Assembly: GCA_045661305.1 (NCBI GenBank)
Contig: JAZRFJ010000042.1
Location: 1 to 59,694 of the forward strand
DNA: 59,694 bases
DNA from: UMGS1840 sp045661305
GTDB taxonomy: Bacteria > Bacillota > Clostridia > UMGS1840
Direction of reading: 5' to 3'
This document shows, piece by piece, positions 23,807 through 31,529 of the stretch. Every line of letters starts with the position of its first letter. Position 1 is the first letter of the stretch. Under the pieces are notes generated by a model that made no database searches, had not been told where the DNA came from, and was given only the letters and a program-made list of their open reading frames with translations. Both the position numbers and the translations under genes were made by a program.

Positions 23807-24751
23807 TTATTTAAATGTTTTCATTTTTGCAAAAACGAATCCTACAACAATACTTATCAGTACAGAAATTGCAATTATAATTGGAAATGCAAAAGGGCTT
23901 GAAGCAAATGGCATTGAAACTTGATTAAGATTCATTCCATATGCACTGAATATCATTGTGGGGATTGCCATAACAATAGTAATTATTGCGAGAACCTTCA
24001 TTACAATATTAAGATTGTTTGAAATTACAGATGCAAATGCATCCATTGTTCCGCTTAAAATACCGCTGTAAATATTTGCCATTTCAATCGCCTGTTTATT
24101 CTCGACTATTACATCTTCAAGCAAATCTGCGTCTTCTTCATATTTTTTCACAACTTCAGTTCTTAAAAGCTTTTCCAATACAACTTCATTAGACCTTAAT
24201 GATGTAGTAAAATACACCAAACTCTTTTCAAGCTTTAAAAGTTCAATGAGTTCACTGTTTTTCGTCGATTTGTGAAGCTTATTTTCAACTTCTTCACTTT
24301 TTCTGTCAATACTTCTCAAATAATTAAGATATGCAGAAGAATTTTTATAAAGAATCTGAAGAACAAATCTTGATTTCATAAAGGTGAAAAAATCTTTTAT
24401 TCTTCCGCTTTCAAATTGTTTTAAAATAGGAGTAGCCTCACTGCATACCGTTATAACAACATCATCTGCAAGAATAATCGAAAGCGGAATTGTAGTATAA
24501 AGCTCTTTTTCGCTTTGGTCTTCAACAGTAGGGATATTAACAAGAATCATAGTAAAGTTTTCATCAATTTCTATACGGGACCTCTCATCAATATCAAGTG
24601 CAGCCTTAAGTGCATCTTCGTCAATAGAATATTTACTGCAAATATATTCTAATTCTGAATTATCAGGTGCAATCATATTAATCCAGCAACCGTTCTCAGG
24701 TTGGCTGATTGTCTTTAAAGTGTTTTCTTTTGAAATGTAGTAATTAATCAT
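23807..24751 (-). CDS. corA: CorA-family magnesium/divalent cation channel
   Basis: 314 residues. A soluble N-terminal domain, a long helical stalk (about 150-250) and two C-terminal membrane segments joined by the signature YGMNLNQ. The acidic loop typical of the channel mouth is replaced by a neutral SMPFASSPF, as in several CorA relatives, so ion preference is open. The start is the ATG at 24751, backed by AAAGGAAG; the frame upstream of it (MCVLYVLYILYVC) is only the translation of a 9-nt tandem repeat. A small ORF and hairpins precede it and may control it. Confidence 0.9.
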   Translation of the reverse strand: MINYYISKENTLKTISQPENGCWINMIAPDNSELEYICSKYSIDEDALKAALDIDERSRIEIDENFTMILVNIPTVEDQSEKELYTTIPLSIILADDVVITVCSEATPILKQFESGRIKDFFTFMKSRFVLQILYKNSSAYLNYLRSIDRKSEEVENKLHKSTKNSELIELLKLEKSLVYFTTSLRSNEVVLEKLLRTEVVKKYEEDADLLEDVIVENKQAIEMANIYSGILSGTMDAFASVISNNLNIVMKVLAIITIVMAIPTMIFSAYGMNLNQVSMPFASSPFAFPIIIAISVLISIVVGFVFAKMKTFK

Positions 24752-24766
24752 ATCTTTCTTCCTTTC

Positions 24767-24819
24767 ACGGCAAACGTACAAAATGTACAAAACGTACAAA
24801 ACACACAAAACAATGCCGT
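24767..24819 (-). promoter_or_regulatory. Hairpin abutting the corA ribosome binding site, with 9-nt tandem repeats
   Basis: ACGGCA and TGCCGT (24814-24819 with 24767-24772) close a loop made of four near-copies of a 9-nt unit (CGTACAAAA, TGTACAAAA, CGTACAAAA, CACACAAAA on the plus strand, 24774-24809). The stem ends directly next to the AAAGG of corA. Part of the loop can instead pair with 24862-24873 inside the small ORF, giving alternative structures. Confidence 0.45.
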
Positions 24820-24836
24820 AAAAAGAAAGTAAACTA

Positions 24837-24938
24837 CTAATCTAATTCAAGGCAATGTTTCGTACATTTTGCCAAATATTTTTTAATTTTGTTAATACTA
24901 TGGGCATCATCTGTGCCCTTAATAGGGTTAGGTTTCAT
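24837..24938 (-). CDS. Candidate leader peptide upstream of corA (33 residues)
   Basis: The ATG at 24938 opens a 33-residue frame beginning MKPNPIKGTDDAHSINKIKK and ending in CLELD, with two cysteines. It begins 26 bp after the pseudouridine synthase stop, and an AAAAGGA sequence lies upstream, though about 14 nt away. The two early prolines recall the proline-containing leader peptides of mgtA and corA in enteric bacteria, where slow translation controls readthrough. Homology is not implied. It could be non-coding; conservation would decide. Confidence 0.4.
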   Translation of the reverse strand: MKPNPIKGTDDAHSINKIKKYLAKCTKHCLELD

Positions 24939-24964
24939 AAAATGTACTCACATCCTTTTAAAAA

Positions 24965-25816
24965 TTAATTTATACTATCCCAAAAATCTTTTATATCATA
25001 AAAAAGAGGTGCCTCAAACGATAAATTAAGATTTGGAAAAATAATTTTATTACAATGTAGTGCCTGACGGATAAAAATCATATTACCGCCGTATAAATCA
25101 TCGCCAACAAGCGGGTGACCTATATGAGAAAAATGAACACGAATTTGATGCGTTCTTCCTGTTATAAGATTAATTTTAACCATTGAAAAACCGTTTTTTT
25201 CGTCTATAACTTCGTACTTAGTTATAGCTATTTTTCCGTCAGAACGAACTTCTCTTTTTATTCCGTCTGCACTTCTTTCAATCGGTAAATCTATAATTCC
25301 TTTTTTTTCTTTTAAAATACCACTGATAATTGCAATATATTCTTTATTGACTTTTTCTTTTGAAAGAATATTCTGGGTATATTGATTTTTACATACAACT
25401 GTTATTCCGCTTGTATTTTTGTCGAGTCTTCCTAAAATTCTTACAGTTGTTTTTATATCATTTTTTTGATAGTACCACTCAATAAAATTTCCAAGAGTAC
25501 CAATCGGGTGACCTCTGGAAGGGTGAGGCGGCATATTAAAAGGCTTATTTAAAACAAGTAAATTTTCATCTTCGTATATAATTTCAACATCCCTGTCTTT
25601 GTGTGCAATAATATTATTTGATGAAACTTTTGGAAAAACAATCTCAATAATATCATTCTCTTTTAAAATCGTATTAGTCCATGAGGGAATATTGTTTACT
25701 ATTATACCGTCTGTTGTTTTTAATTTGTTTATTAACCTTCTTGATAATTTCTGCTCTTTTTTTAGGTAATCACCAAGAGTCATACCGTTATTTTTTTTAT
25801 CAACTTTGAATTTCAT
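24965..25816 (-). CDS. RluA-family pseudouridine synthase (second copy)
   Basis: 283 residues from the ATG at 25816, where the family pattern MKFKVDKKNNGMTLGDYLKK begins; a GTG at 25849 is also open and neither has a strong ribosome binding site. Domains: N-terminal S4-like segment, then the RluA catalytic domain with the catalytic Asp in GRLDKNTSG and LITGRTHQIRVHF. The NMPPHPSRGHPIGTL segment is typical of the YhcT/YjbO-type group. The RNA target is unknown. Transcribed with the corA leader. Confidence 0.88.
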   Translation of the reverse strand: MKFKVDKKNNGMTLGDYLKKEQKLSRRLINKLKTTDGIIVNNIPSWTNTILKENDIIEIVFPKVSSNNIIAHKDRDVEIIYEDENLLVLNKPFNMPPHPSRGHPIGTLGNFIEWYYQKNDIKTTVRILGRLDKNTSGITVVCKNQYTQNILSKEKVNKEYIAIISGILKEKKGIIDLPIERSADGIKREVRSDGKIAITKYEVIDEKNGFSMVKINLITGRTHQIRVHFSHIGHPLVGDDLYGGNMIFIRQALHCNKIIFPNLNLSFEAPLFYDIKDFWDSIN

Positions 25817-25898
25817 TTTATATTTTTCTAAACATCCGTAAAAATTCACTATAAAATAATCAAGGAATGATAGCTTACATCATTCCTATTATGATATA

Positions 25899-25927
25899 AT
25901 TCTAACACACTTTTTTAAAAAAGTCAA
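25899..25927 (-). promoter_or_regulatory. Promoter of the second pseudouridine synthase
   Basis: Minus-strand TTGACT (25922-25927), 17-bp spacer, TAGAAT (25899-25904). A hairpin (AGGAATGAT/ATCATTCCT, about 25863-25888) lies in the resulting short leader. Confidence 0.5.
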
Positions 25928-25973
25928 CTTTTTACGGTTTTTTTTCTTCTTTTTCTTATTTTTTATATCTGTC

Positions 25974-26002
25974 TTGACTAACACATTATACCGTGATATA
26001 AT
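25974..26002 (+). promoter_or_regulatory. Promoter of the Nif3 gene and dnaE
   Basis: TTGACT (25974-25979), 17-bp spacer, TATAAT (25997-26002). Confidence 0.65.
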
Positions 26003-26044
26003 GTATATTAGAATTACACAAATTACAAAAAACAAGGTGGGCTT

Positions 26045-26797
26045 ATGATAGTAAAAAATATTATTAAAATTTTAGAAGAAAAATTTCCTGTTCAAAATAA
26101 AGAGGAATGGGATAATGTAGGTCTTATGATAGGAGATAAAGAAGCAGAAATCAAAAAAGCTTATGTATGTCTTGATATTACTCCTAAAATTGTGGAATTT
26201 GCAATAAAAAACGAATGTAATCTTATTATTACTCATCATCCGTTTATCATGCCTGCTATTTTGAATATTGACTATAAAAACGAAAAAGCATCTATGATAA
26301 GAGATATTATAAAAAATGATATTAGTGTCTATTCTATGCATACTAATTTCGACAGTTCAATAGGCGGTATAAATGATATCCTTGCCTCACTTCTTGAACT
26401 TAGTGATTACACCCCAAAAACTGCACAGATTTTCAGAAAAGGATACTTAAAAAAAGAAATCACCTTAAAAGAGTTTGTTAACAATATTAAAAATGTTCTT
26501 AATGTAAAAAATGTAATATGCGCTGGAGAGGATAATAAAAAGATTAAGACTGTTGGGATTTGCAGCGGAGGCGGAGGCAGTATTATTATGGAGGCTTATC
26601 CGTGCGATGTGTTTTTCACAGGAGAAGCGAAGTATCACGAGTTTCAGAATGCACTTGCAAATGATATTGCTGTTGTTGCAGCAGGACATTTTGAAACAGA
26701 AAATATTGCACTTTTTAAAATAAGGGATATTTTAAAAGAGAATAATATTGAGGTAGTTGAAAAAGAAATTTTTGAAGGTTTTTCAAGAATTGTATAA
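26045..26797 (+). CDS. Nif3-like dinuclear metal-centre protein
   Basis: 250 residues of the NIF3/YbgI/YqfO family, sometimes annotated as GTP cyclohydrolase I type 2, which forms toroidal hexamers with a two-metal site. Metal-binding segments ITHHPFIM (near residue 61), MHTNFDSSIGGIND and, near the C-terminus, GHFETENIA are present. It is the short form, without the PII-like insert of the 370-residue B. subtilis YqfO. Its cellular function is not established. Gap of 23 bp to dnaE, so probably co-transcribed. Confidence 0.9.
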   Translation: MIVKNIIKILEEKFPVQNKEEWDNVGLMIGDKEAEIKKAYVCLDITPKIVEFAIKNECNLIITHHPFIMPAILNIDYKNEKASMIRDIIKNDISVYSMHTNFDSSIGGINDILASLLELSDYTPKTAQIFRKGYLKKEITLKEFVNNIKNVLNVKNVICAGEDNKKIKTVGICSGGGGSIIMEAYPCDVFFTGEAKYHEFQNALANDIAVVAAGHFETENIALFKIRDILKENNIEVVEKEIFEGFSRIV

Positions 26798-26820
26798 AAA
26801 GTAGGAGAAAGTAGAAAAGA

Positions 26821-29800
26821 ATGGATTTTTGTCATTTACATGTTCACACACAATATAGTCTTTTAGATGGTCTTTGCGATATAAAAGAGCTTGTTAAAAA
26901 AGCGAAAGAGCAAGGCTTTTCTTCGCTTGCAATTACAGACCACGGTGTATTAAGTGGGATTATAGAATTTTATAAAGAATGTAAAAAGCAAAATATTAAG
27001 CCTATAATAGGCTCGGAATTTTATATATGTGATGATTGTACTGACAGAAGTAATAAGAGCTATAATCATCTTGTTTTAATTGCTGAAAATAACGATGGAT
27101 TAAGAAATCTTTATAAGCTTTCTTCAGCCTCTTATAAAGAAGGTTTTTATTATAAACCTCGTATTGATAAAAAATTACTTAAAAAATATTCTGATGGATT
27201 AATATGTTTAACGGCGTGTATTCAGGGAAGAATACCGCAGCTTTTGAGCATCGATGATTATAACGGAGCAAAACAAGAACTTATAGATTATATAGATATA
27301 TTTTCAAAAGAAAATATTTATCTTGAAGTCCAGAATCATGGTATAGAAATTCAAGAAAAAGTTATTTCGGGGATTGAAAAGCTTTCAGATGAATTTGGAG
27401 TAAAAATTGTTTGCACAAACGATGTCCACTATATTGAAAAAAAGGATAGCTTTTATCAGGATATTTTAATGTGCATACAAATGCAAAATAAAATCACAGA
27501 TTTTAACCGCATTAAGCTCGAAACATCTGAGTTTTATTTAAAATCATATGATGAAATGAAAGAGCTTTTTAAAGAGAAACCCCAATATCTTGAAAACACA
27601 CTTGAAATAAGCAGAAAATGTAATGTTGAAATAGAATTTGGAAAAATATCGTTTCCAAAATTTTTTGATGATAAAACTGAGGAAGAAACAATTCTTTACT
27701 TTAAAAAGCTTTGTAATAAAGGCTTGGAATTAAGATATAAAACAATCACCCCAGAGCATATAAAAAGACTTAATTATGAAATTGATACAATATGTGAGAT
27801 GGGCTTTTGCGATTATTTTCTTATTGTATGGGATTTCGTGAGATATGCCAAAAGAAACAACATCCCGGTAGGTCCCGGAAGAGGCTCGGCAGCAGGCTCT
27901 TTAGTTTCTTATGTTCTTAATATTTCGACCGTAGACCCTATTAAGTATAATCTTGTTTTTGAAAGATTTCTTAATAAAGAGCGTATTACTATGCCCGATA
28001 TTGATATTGATTTGTGCTTTGAAAGAAGAAGCGAAGTAATAGATTATGTCATAAAAAAATATGGTGAAGACAGAGTTTCTCAAATTATAACATTTGGAAC
28101 GATGAAAGCAAAAGCGGCAATTAAGGATGTTGCCCGTGTAATGAATATATCATATAGTAAGGCTGATACTGTTACAAATCTTATTGCAAGAAGCGGTTGT
28201 CACACGATAGATGAAGCTGTTTCACAGGAAATTGAACTTAAAAATATGTTATCAGACCCTGATGTAGCAGAGCTTATTACAGTTTCAAAAAAACTGGAGG
28301 GACATTTAAGACACAGCTCTGTTCATGCAGCAGGAGTTCTTATTGCAGGTGAAAGTGCAGATAATATAGTTCCTTTGTGCAAAGTAAATGATACACTTGT
28401 TACTCAGTATGAAAAAAACAACCTTGAAGAACTTGGCCTTATTAAAATGGATTTTTTGGGAATCAGGTATATAACAGCTATTCATCAGGCTATTGAAAAT
28501 ATAAAAAAGGATAAAAATATTGAGATTGTTTTTTCGGAGGATTATGATGACACAGATGTTTATAAAATGCTCTCATCAGGAGAAACTGACGGGATTTTTC
28601 AGCTTGAAAGTGAGGGGATGAGAAATTTTTTAAGAAATTTCAAACCCTCGGCATTTGAAGATATTATTGCTGCAATTTCCTTATATCGTCCCGGTCCTAT
28701 GAGTGAAATTCCGAAATTTATTTCAAACAAAAAAAATCCTGAAAAAATTGTTTACAAAGATGAGCGTTTAAAAAACATTCTTGATGTTACTTACGGTTGC
28801 ATTGTATATCAGGAACAGGTTATGGAAATTTTCCGTGTTCTTGCTGGATTTACAATGGGACAGGCTGATTCTATAAGGCGTGCAATTTCAAAAAAGAAAG
28901 CTGATATTATTAATTCGCAGAAAAAGGATTTTTTGGACGGCTGTAAGAAAAATGGTGTTGACAGAACTATTGCCGAGGAAATATTTTCGGATATTGAATC
29001 TTTTGCAGACTATGCGTACAACAAATCACACGCAACCTGTTACAGTGTAATAGCATATAAGAGTGCTTATCTTAAAGCACATTATCCTGAGTATTATTAT
29101 AGTGCGCTCATTGCTTCATACAGCGAATCATCTGAAAAAGTCGCATTTTATATAAGAAGTGCTTTGAAATTTAATGTTAAAACACTACCGCCAAACATTA
29201 ATATATCAAAAGAAAACTTTTCTTTATATAACGGACAAATAAGCTTTGGTTTTTCCTCAATTAAAGGGGTAGGAATTTCTCTTTCTCAGCTTATTGTAGA
29301 TGAAAGAACTAAATTTGGTGATTTTGATTCTTTTGAAGATTTTATTTCAAGAATGGTAAAACACCACATAAACAAAAATGCTCTTGCTTCTCTTATTAAA
29401 GCAGGTTGCTTTGATGAATTTGATAAAAGAAGCGAGCTTCTTAAAATTCATGAAATAGAACTTTCAAAATATACAAGTGAGTTAAGGAATAATGTTACAG
29501 GTCAGCTCGACCTTTTTGGACTTTCACAATATGAATTGCGTGAACCACCAAAATATACCTATAATGCTAAAAGAAGTGACGATAAAACTCAAAAGCTTTC
29601 TTCAGAAGAGCTTGAAATGGAAAGGGAAGTTCTTGGACTTTATATTTCAGGTCATCCTCTTGATGAATTTATAAATAAAATACATTCTATAACAAATAAT
29701 GAAGTTTATTCAATAAAAGAACAAATATATTCTTTTGATGATATTCCAAAAGAGTATAAGGGGGAAATGGTATTAATAGGTCTTGTTAAAAAACCAAGAC

Positions 29801-30243
29801 AAAAAATGACTAAAACAGGAAAAGAAATGCTTTTCTTTACTCTTGAGGATATATCGGGAACAATCGACTGTGTTGTTTTTCCTAATGTTATGGAAAAATA
29901 CGGAATGTTTTTAGGAAAAGATAATATTGTAATTGTAAAAGGACATTTTTCATATGAAAACAACAGAGTCAGCTTTAATGTTAACAGTGTAGATCACTTT
30001 AACACAAAAAAAGCATATCTTAAAATGTATTTAAAAATTGACAAAGACAAAGAAATATGTTATAATGAAATCATAGCAAAGCTACAATTTTTCAGCGGGA
30101 ACACGCCTGTGTATTTCTATTATCCACATAAAAAGAAAACATTTCTTGCACCGCAAAAGTATTGGGTAAGTGAAAATAAAATTTTACTTACAGAACTTGA
30201 AAAAATTTTAGGGGAAGAAAATGTTAAAGTTGTTATAGCATAA
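26821..30243 (+). CDS. dnaE: DNA polymerase III alpha subunit
   Basis: 1140-residue replicative polymerase. N-terminal PHP domain (FCHLHVHTQYSLLDG), polymerase core with PVGPGRGSAAGSLVSYVL and the catalytic aspartates in PDIDIDLCFERR (near residue 400), then YRPGPM, YQEQVM, AYNKSHATCYS (near 740), a helix-hairpin-helix region and a C-terminal OB-fold (LIGLVKKPRQKMTKTGKEM). The length and layout fit a Firmicutes DnaE that works beside PolC, which is not in this window. An AGGAG lies about 15 nt before the ATG. Confidence 0.98.
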   Translation: MDFCHLHVHTQYSLLDGLCDIKELVKKAKEQGFSSLAITDHGVLSGIIEFYKECKKQNIKPIIGSEFYICDDCTDRSNKSYNHLVLIAENNDGLRNLYKLSSASYKEGFYYKPRIDKKLLKKYSDGLICLTACIQGRIPQLLSIDDYNGAKQELIDYIDIFSKENIYLEVQNHGIEIQEKVISGIEKLSDEFGVKIVCTNDVHYIEKKDSFYQDILMCIQMQNKITDFNRIKLETSEFYLKSYDEMKELFKEKPQYLENTLEISRKCNVEIEFGKISFPKFFDDKTEEETILYFKKLCNKGLELRYKTITPEHIKRLNYEIDTICEMGFCDYFLIVWDFVRYAKRNNIPVGPGRGSAAGSLVSYVLNISTVDPIKYNLVFERFLNKERITMPDIDIDLCFERRSEVIDYVIKKYGEDRVSQIITFGTMKAKAAIKDVARVMNISYSKADTVTNLIARSGCHTIDEAVSQEIELKNMLSDPDVAELITVSKKLEGHLRHSSVHAAGVLIAGESADNIVPLCKVNDTLVTQYEKNNLEELGLIKMDFLGIRYITAIHQAIENIKKDKNIEIVFSEDYDDTDVYKMLSSGETDGIFQLESEGMRNFLRNFKPSAFEDIIAAISLYRPGPMSEIPKFISNKKNPEKIVYKDERLKNILDVTYGCIVYQEQVMEIFRVLAGFTMGQADSIRRAISKKKADIINSQKKDFLDGCKKNGVDRTIAEEIFSDIESFADYAYNKSHATCYSVIAYKSAYLKAHYPEYYYSALIASYSESSEKVAFYIRSALKFNVKTLPPNINISKENFSLYNGQISFGFSSIKGVGISLSQLIVDERTKFGDFDSFEDFISRMVKHHINKNALASLIKAGCFDEFDKRSELLKIHEIELSKYTSELRNNVTGQLDLFGLSQYELREPPKYTYNAKRSDDKTQKLSSEELEMEREVLGLYISGHPLDEFINKIHSITNNEVYSIKEQIYSFDDIPKEYKGEMVLIGLVKKPRQKMTKTGKEMLFFTLEDISGTIDCVVFPNVMEKYGMFLGKDNIVIVKGHFSYENNRVSFNVNSVDHFNTKKAYLKMYLKIDKDKEICYNEIIAKLQFFSGNTPVYFYYPHKKKTFLAPQKYWVSENKILLTELEKILGEENVKVVIA

Positions 30244-30271
30244 AATTTAAAAAATGAAAGGGATTTTTATT

Positions 30272-30742
30272 ATGAAAAAAAATTATTTTCCTTTAATTAT
30301 TGTATTGGTGTTATGTACAGTTTTGGTAGCTGTTTCGTTTATGAAAGAAAAAAGCATCAATACCTCTCTTAATAACGATGAAATTGTTAATGAACAAATA
30401 GAAGAAAATAATAATAAAAACGAAACGATAAAAGAGGAAATTTTTAATCAGGAAGATGAAAATAATAAGGGCAGTGCATCAAATGTAGAAGCTTCCAAAG
30501 AAACAAAAAATCAGAGTAACAAAGAAAGCGGAAAAGGCTTGTTTTTAGGAATGGATGATTCGAATTTTATTGTTATTTTTATGTCTGATGAAAGCGGTTC
30601 ACCAAAAGAGTATCGCTTTGCTATTGACAGAAGTATTAATTTTGAAAATAGTGATGTCCAAATCGGAGATAATGTAAGTTTTGAGTATATAACAGACTCT
30701 AAAGATACTAAAACTATTACAAAAATATCAAAATCAAATTAA
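30272..30742 (+). CDS. Small membrane-anchored protein of unknown function
   Basis: 156 residues from the ATG at 30272, which has AAAGGG at good distance; an ATG at 30254 is less likely. There is one N-terminal membrane segment (about 5-23: YFPLIIVLVLCTVLVAVSF), then a long low-complexity Asn/Glu/Lys linker (about 30-88). A C-terminal domain of about 65 residues follows (GKGLFLGMDDSNFIVI to the end) with alternating beta strands and IGDNVSFEYI, suggesting a small OB- or SH3-like barrel. I do not recognise a family. It lies 28 bp after dnaE and ends at a terminator. Confidence 0.7.
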   Translation: MKKNYFPLIIVLVLCTVLVAVSFMKEKSINTSLNNDEIVNEQIEENNNKNETIKEEIFNQEDENNKGSASNVEASKETKNQSNKESGKGLFLGMDDSNFIVIFMSDESGSPKEYRFAIDRSINFENSDVQIGDNVSFEYITDSKDTKTITKISKSN

Positions 30743-30750
30743 AACGATAT

Positions 30751-30776
30751 AAAAAGCAGTATATTTACTGCTTTTT
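30751..30776 (+). terminator. Terminator of the Nif3-dnaE operon
   Basis: AAAAAGCAGTA and TTACTGCTTTTT, a stem of about 11 bp with a short loop and a T-run. Confidence 0.85.
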
Positions 30777-30839
30777 ATTGATTTTTTTACAAATATTTTA
30801 TATTGTTATTTATAAATTGAAAAAAATGTAAAAAAACAC

Positions 30840-30868
30840 TTGACAAAACAAAAAAAATGTGTTACAAT
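30840..30868 (+). promoter_or_regulatory. Promoter of tRNA-Pro
   Basis: Perfect TTGACA (30840-30845), 17-bp spacer, TACAAT (30863-30868), 14 bp before the tRNA. Confidence 0.85.
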
Positions 30869-30882
30869 AATTTCTGTTGTGA

Positions 30883-30959
30883 CGAGGCGTAGCTCAGTTT
30901 GGTAGAGTGCTTGGTTTGGGACCAAGATGCCGCAGGTTCAAGTCCTGTCGCCTCGACCA
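30883..30959 (+). tRNA. tRNA-Pro (anticodon TGG)
   Basis: 77 nt. The acceptor stem CGAGGCG/CGCCTCG, D arm TAGCTCAG, anticodon stem CTTGG/CCAAG around a loop with TGG, T arm GGTTCAAGTCC and encoded CCA are all present. Its own strong promoter lies 14 bp upstream. It stands alone, not in a tRNA cluster. Confidence 0.97.
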
Positions 30960-30960
30960 T

Positions 30961-31005
30961 GAAAACGGGATAGAATTTACTGACAGTAAATTCTACCCCG
31001 TTTTC
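30961..31005. repeat. 45-nt near-perfect hairpin directly after tRNA-Pro
   Basis: GAAAACGGG and CCCGTTTTC plus TAGAATTTAC and GTAAATTCTA give 19 bp with one internal mismatch and a five-base loop. It begins two bases after the tRNA CCA end. No U-tract follows, so it may serve in tRNA 3' processing, as an atypical terminator or as a boundary of the hairpin arrays that follow. Confidence 0.75.
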
Positions 31006-31190
31006 AGCGATATAAATCTCATATGAGATTTGCGATATACCTTATCAGGTGTGATATGTGCTAACGCACGCGATATGTTGCCTCACGGCAACGCGATTTA
31101 TATCATATCGCAACCGAATGAAATAAGGTTATATCGAATTTGCGAAGCAAATATATCGCACGAGCGAGAGCGAGTATATCGCCAAAAAAT
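31006..31190. repeat. Hairpin array type A (GCGATAT/ATATCGC linkers)
   Basis: A string of short palindromes separated by variants of GCGATAT or ATATCGC. Hairpins: AAATCTCATATGAGATTT (31014-31031), ACCT/AGGT (31039-31050), GTGC/GCAC (31058-31069), GTTGCC/GGCAAC (31077-31092), AACC/GGTT (about 31112-31129) and TTTGC/GCAAA (31139-31151). Loops are often four bases such as TATC, TAAC and TCAC. It reads open for some codons, but only as a by-product of the repeats. No known mobile element or RNA family recognised. Confidence 0.75.
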
Positions 31191-31221
31191 TATTGACAGT
31201 AAAATCATATCGTACTTACAG

Positions 31222-31254
31222 AAAAAAAGACTTGTCAATCGACAAGTCTTTTTT
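31222..31254. terminator. Intrinsic terminator between the two hairpin arrays
   Basis: AAAAAAAGACTTGTC and GACAAGTCTTTTTT around AATC: an 8-bp G/C-containing stem extended by A-T pairs, with T-runs on both strands. It would end transcription coming through tRNA-Pro and array A. Confidence 0.85.
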
Positions 31255-31259
31255 CAACT

Positions 31260-31421
31260 AAATCCGTCATACGACGGAATAAATCTGCTTTGCAGATGAA
31301 ATCACTACGTGATAAAATCCGACTTCGTCGGGATAAAAAGACGGATTTAATTTTATCAAAGCTGCAAAGCTTTGATTTCATCTAAACTCGTTTGGATTTC
31401 ATCGTGAACAAAGTGAACGAT
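31260..31421. repeat. Hairpin array type B (GATTTCATC/ATAAATC linkers)
   Basis: A second array of short hairpins with different linkers (GATGAAATC, GATTTCATC, GATAAAATC). Hairpins: CCGTC/GACGG (31264-31277), ATCTGC/GCAGAT (31283-31297), ATCAC/GTGAT (31301-31313), CCGAC/GTCGG (31319-31331), ATCAAAGC/GCTTTGAT (31355-31376), AAAC/GTTT (31384-31393) and ATCGT/ACGAT (31401-31421). An outer stem AAATCCGTC (31260-31268) with GACGGATTT (31340-31348) can enclose the first set as a multi-branched junction. No gene is present. Confidence 0.75.
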
Positions 31422-31465
31422 TTCATTAAAAATACTTTTCATCTATTATGAACATAAAAACCAAA

Positions 31466-31510
31466 TAAGGGACTATGAGAAAATACTTTCATTTTCGTCA
31501 TAGTCCCTTA
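31466..31510. terminator. Long hairpin/terminator after the OFA transporter gene
   Basis: TAAGGGACTATGA and TCATAGTCCCTTA, a perfect 13-bp stem with a 19-nt loop. It follows the transporter gene on the minus strand. The arms and loop resemble the hairpins at 56089 and 56296-56340, so it belongs to a repeat family. Confidence 0.7.
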
Positions 31511-31529
31511 TGTATTATATTATTAAAAA

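Noticed and set aside
23807..24808. Longer CorA start giving a hydrophobic N-terminus (MCVLYVLYILYVC)
   Set aside because: That stretch is the translation of the tandem repeat; AAAGGAAG is correctly placed for the ATG at 24751.
24774..24811. Four 9-nt tandem repeats as a possible CRISPR remnant
   Set aside because: Units are far too short, without spacers, and lie between corA and its leader ORF.
24752..24964. M-box magnesium riboswitch upstream of corA
   Set aside because: None of the conserved M-box blocks could be found; the space is taken by a small ORF and hairpins.
31030..31299. An 89-codon open frame running through hairpin array A and the following terminator
   Set aside because: It is a by-product of the repeated linkers and palindromes, has no ribosome binding site and includes an intrinsic terminator.
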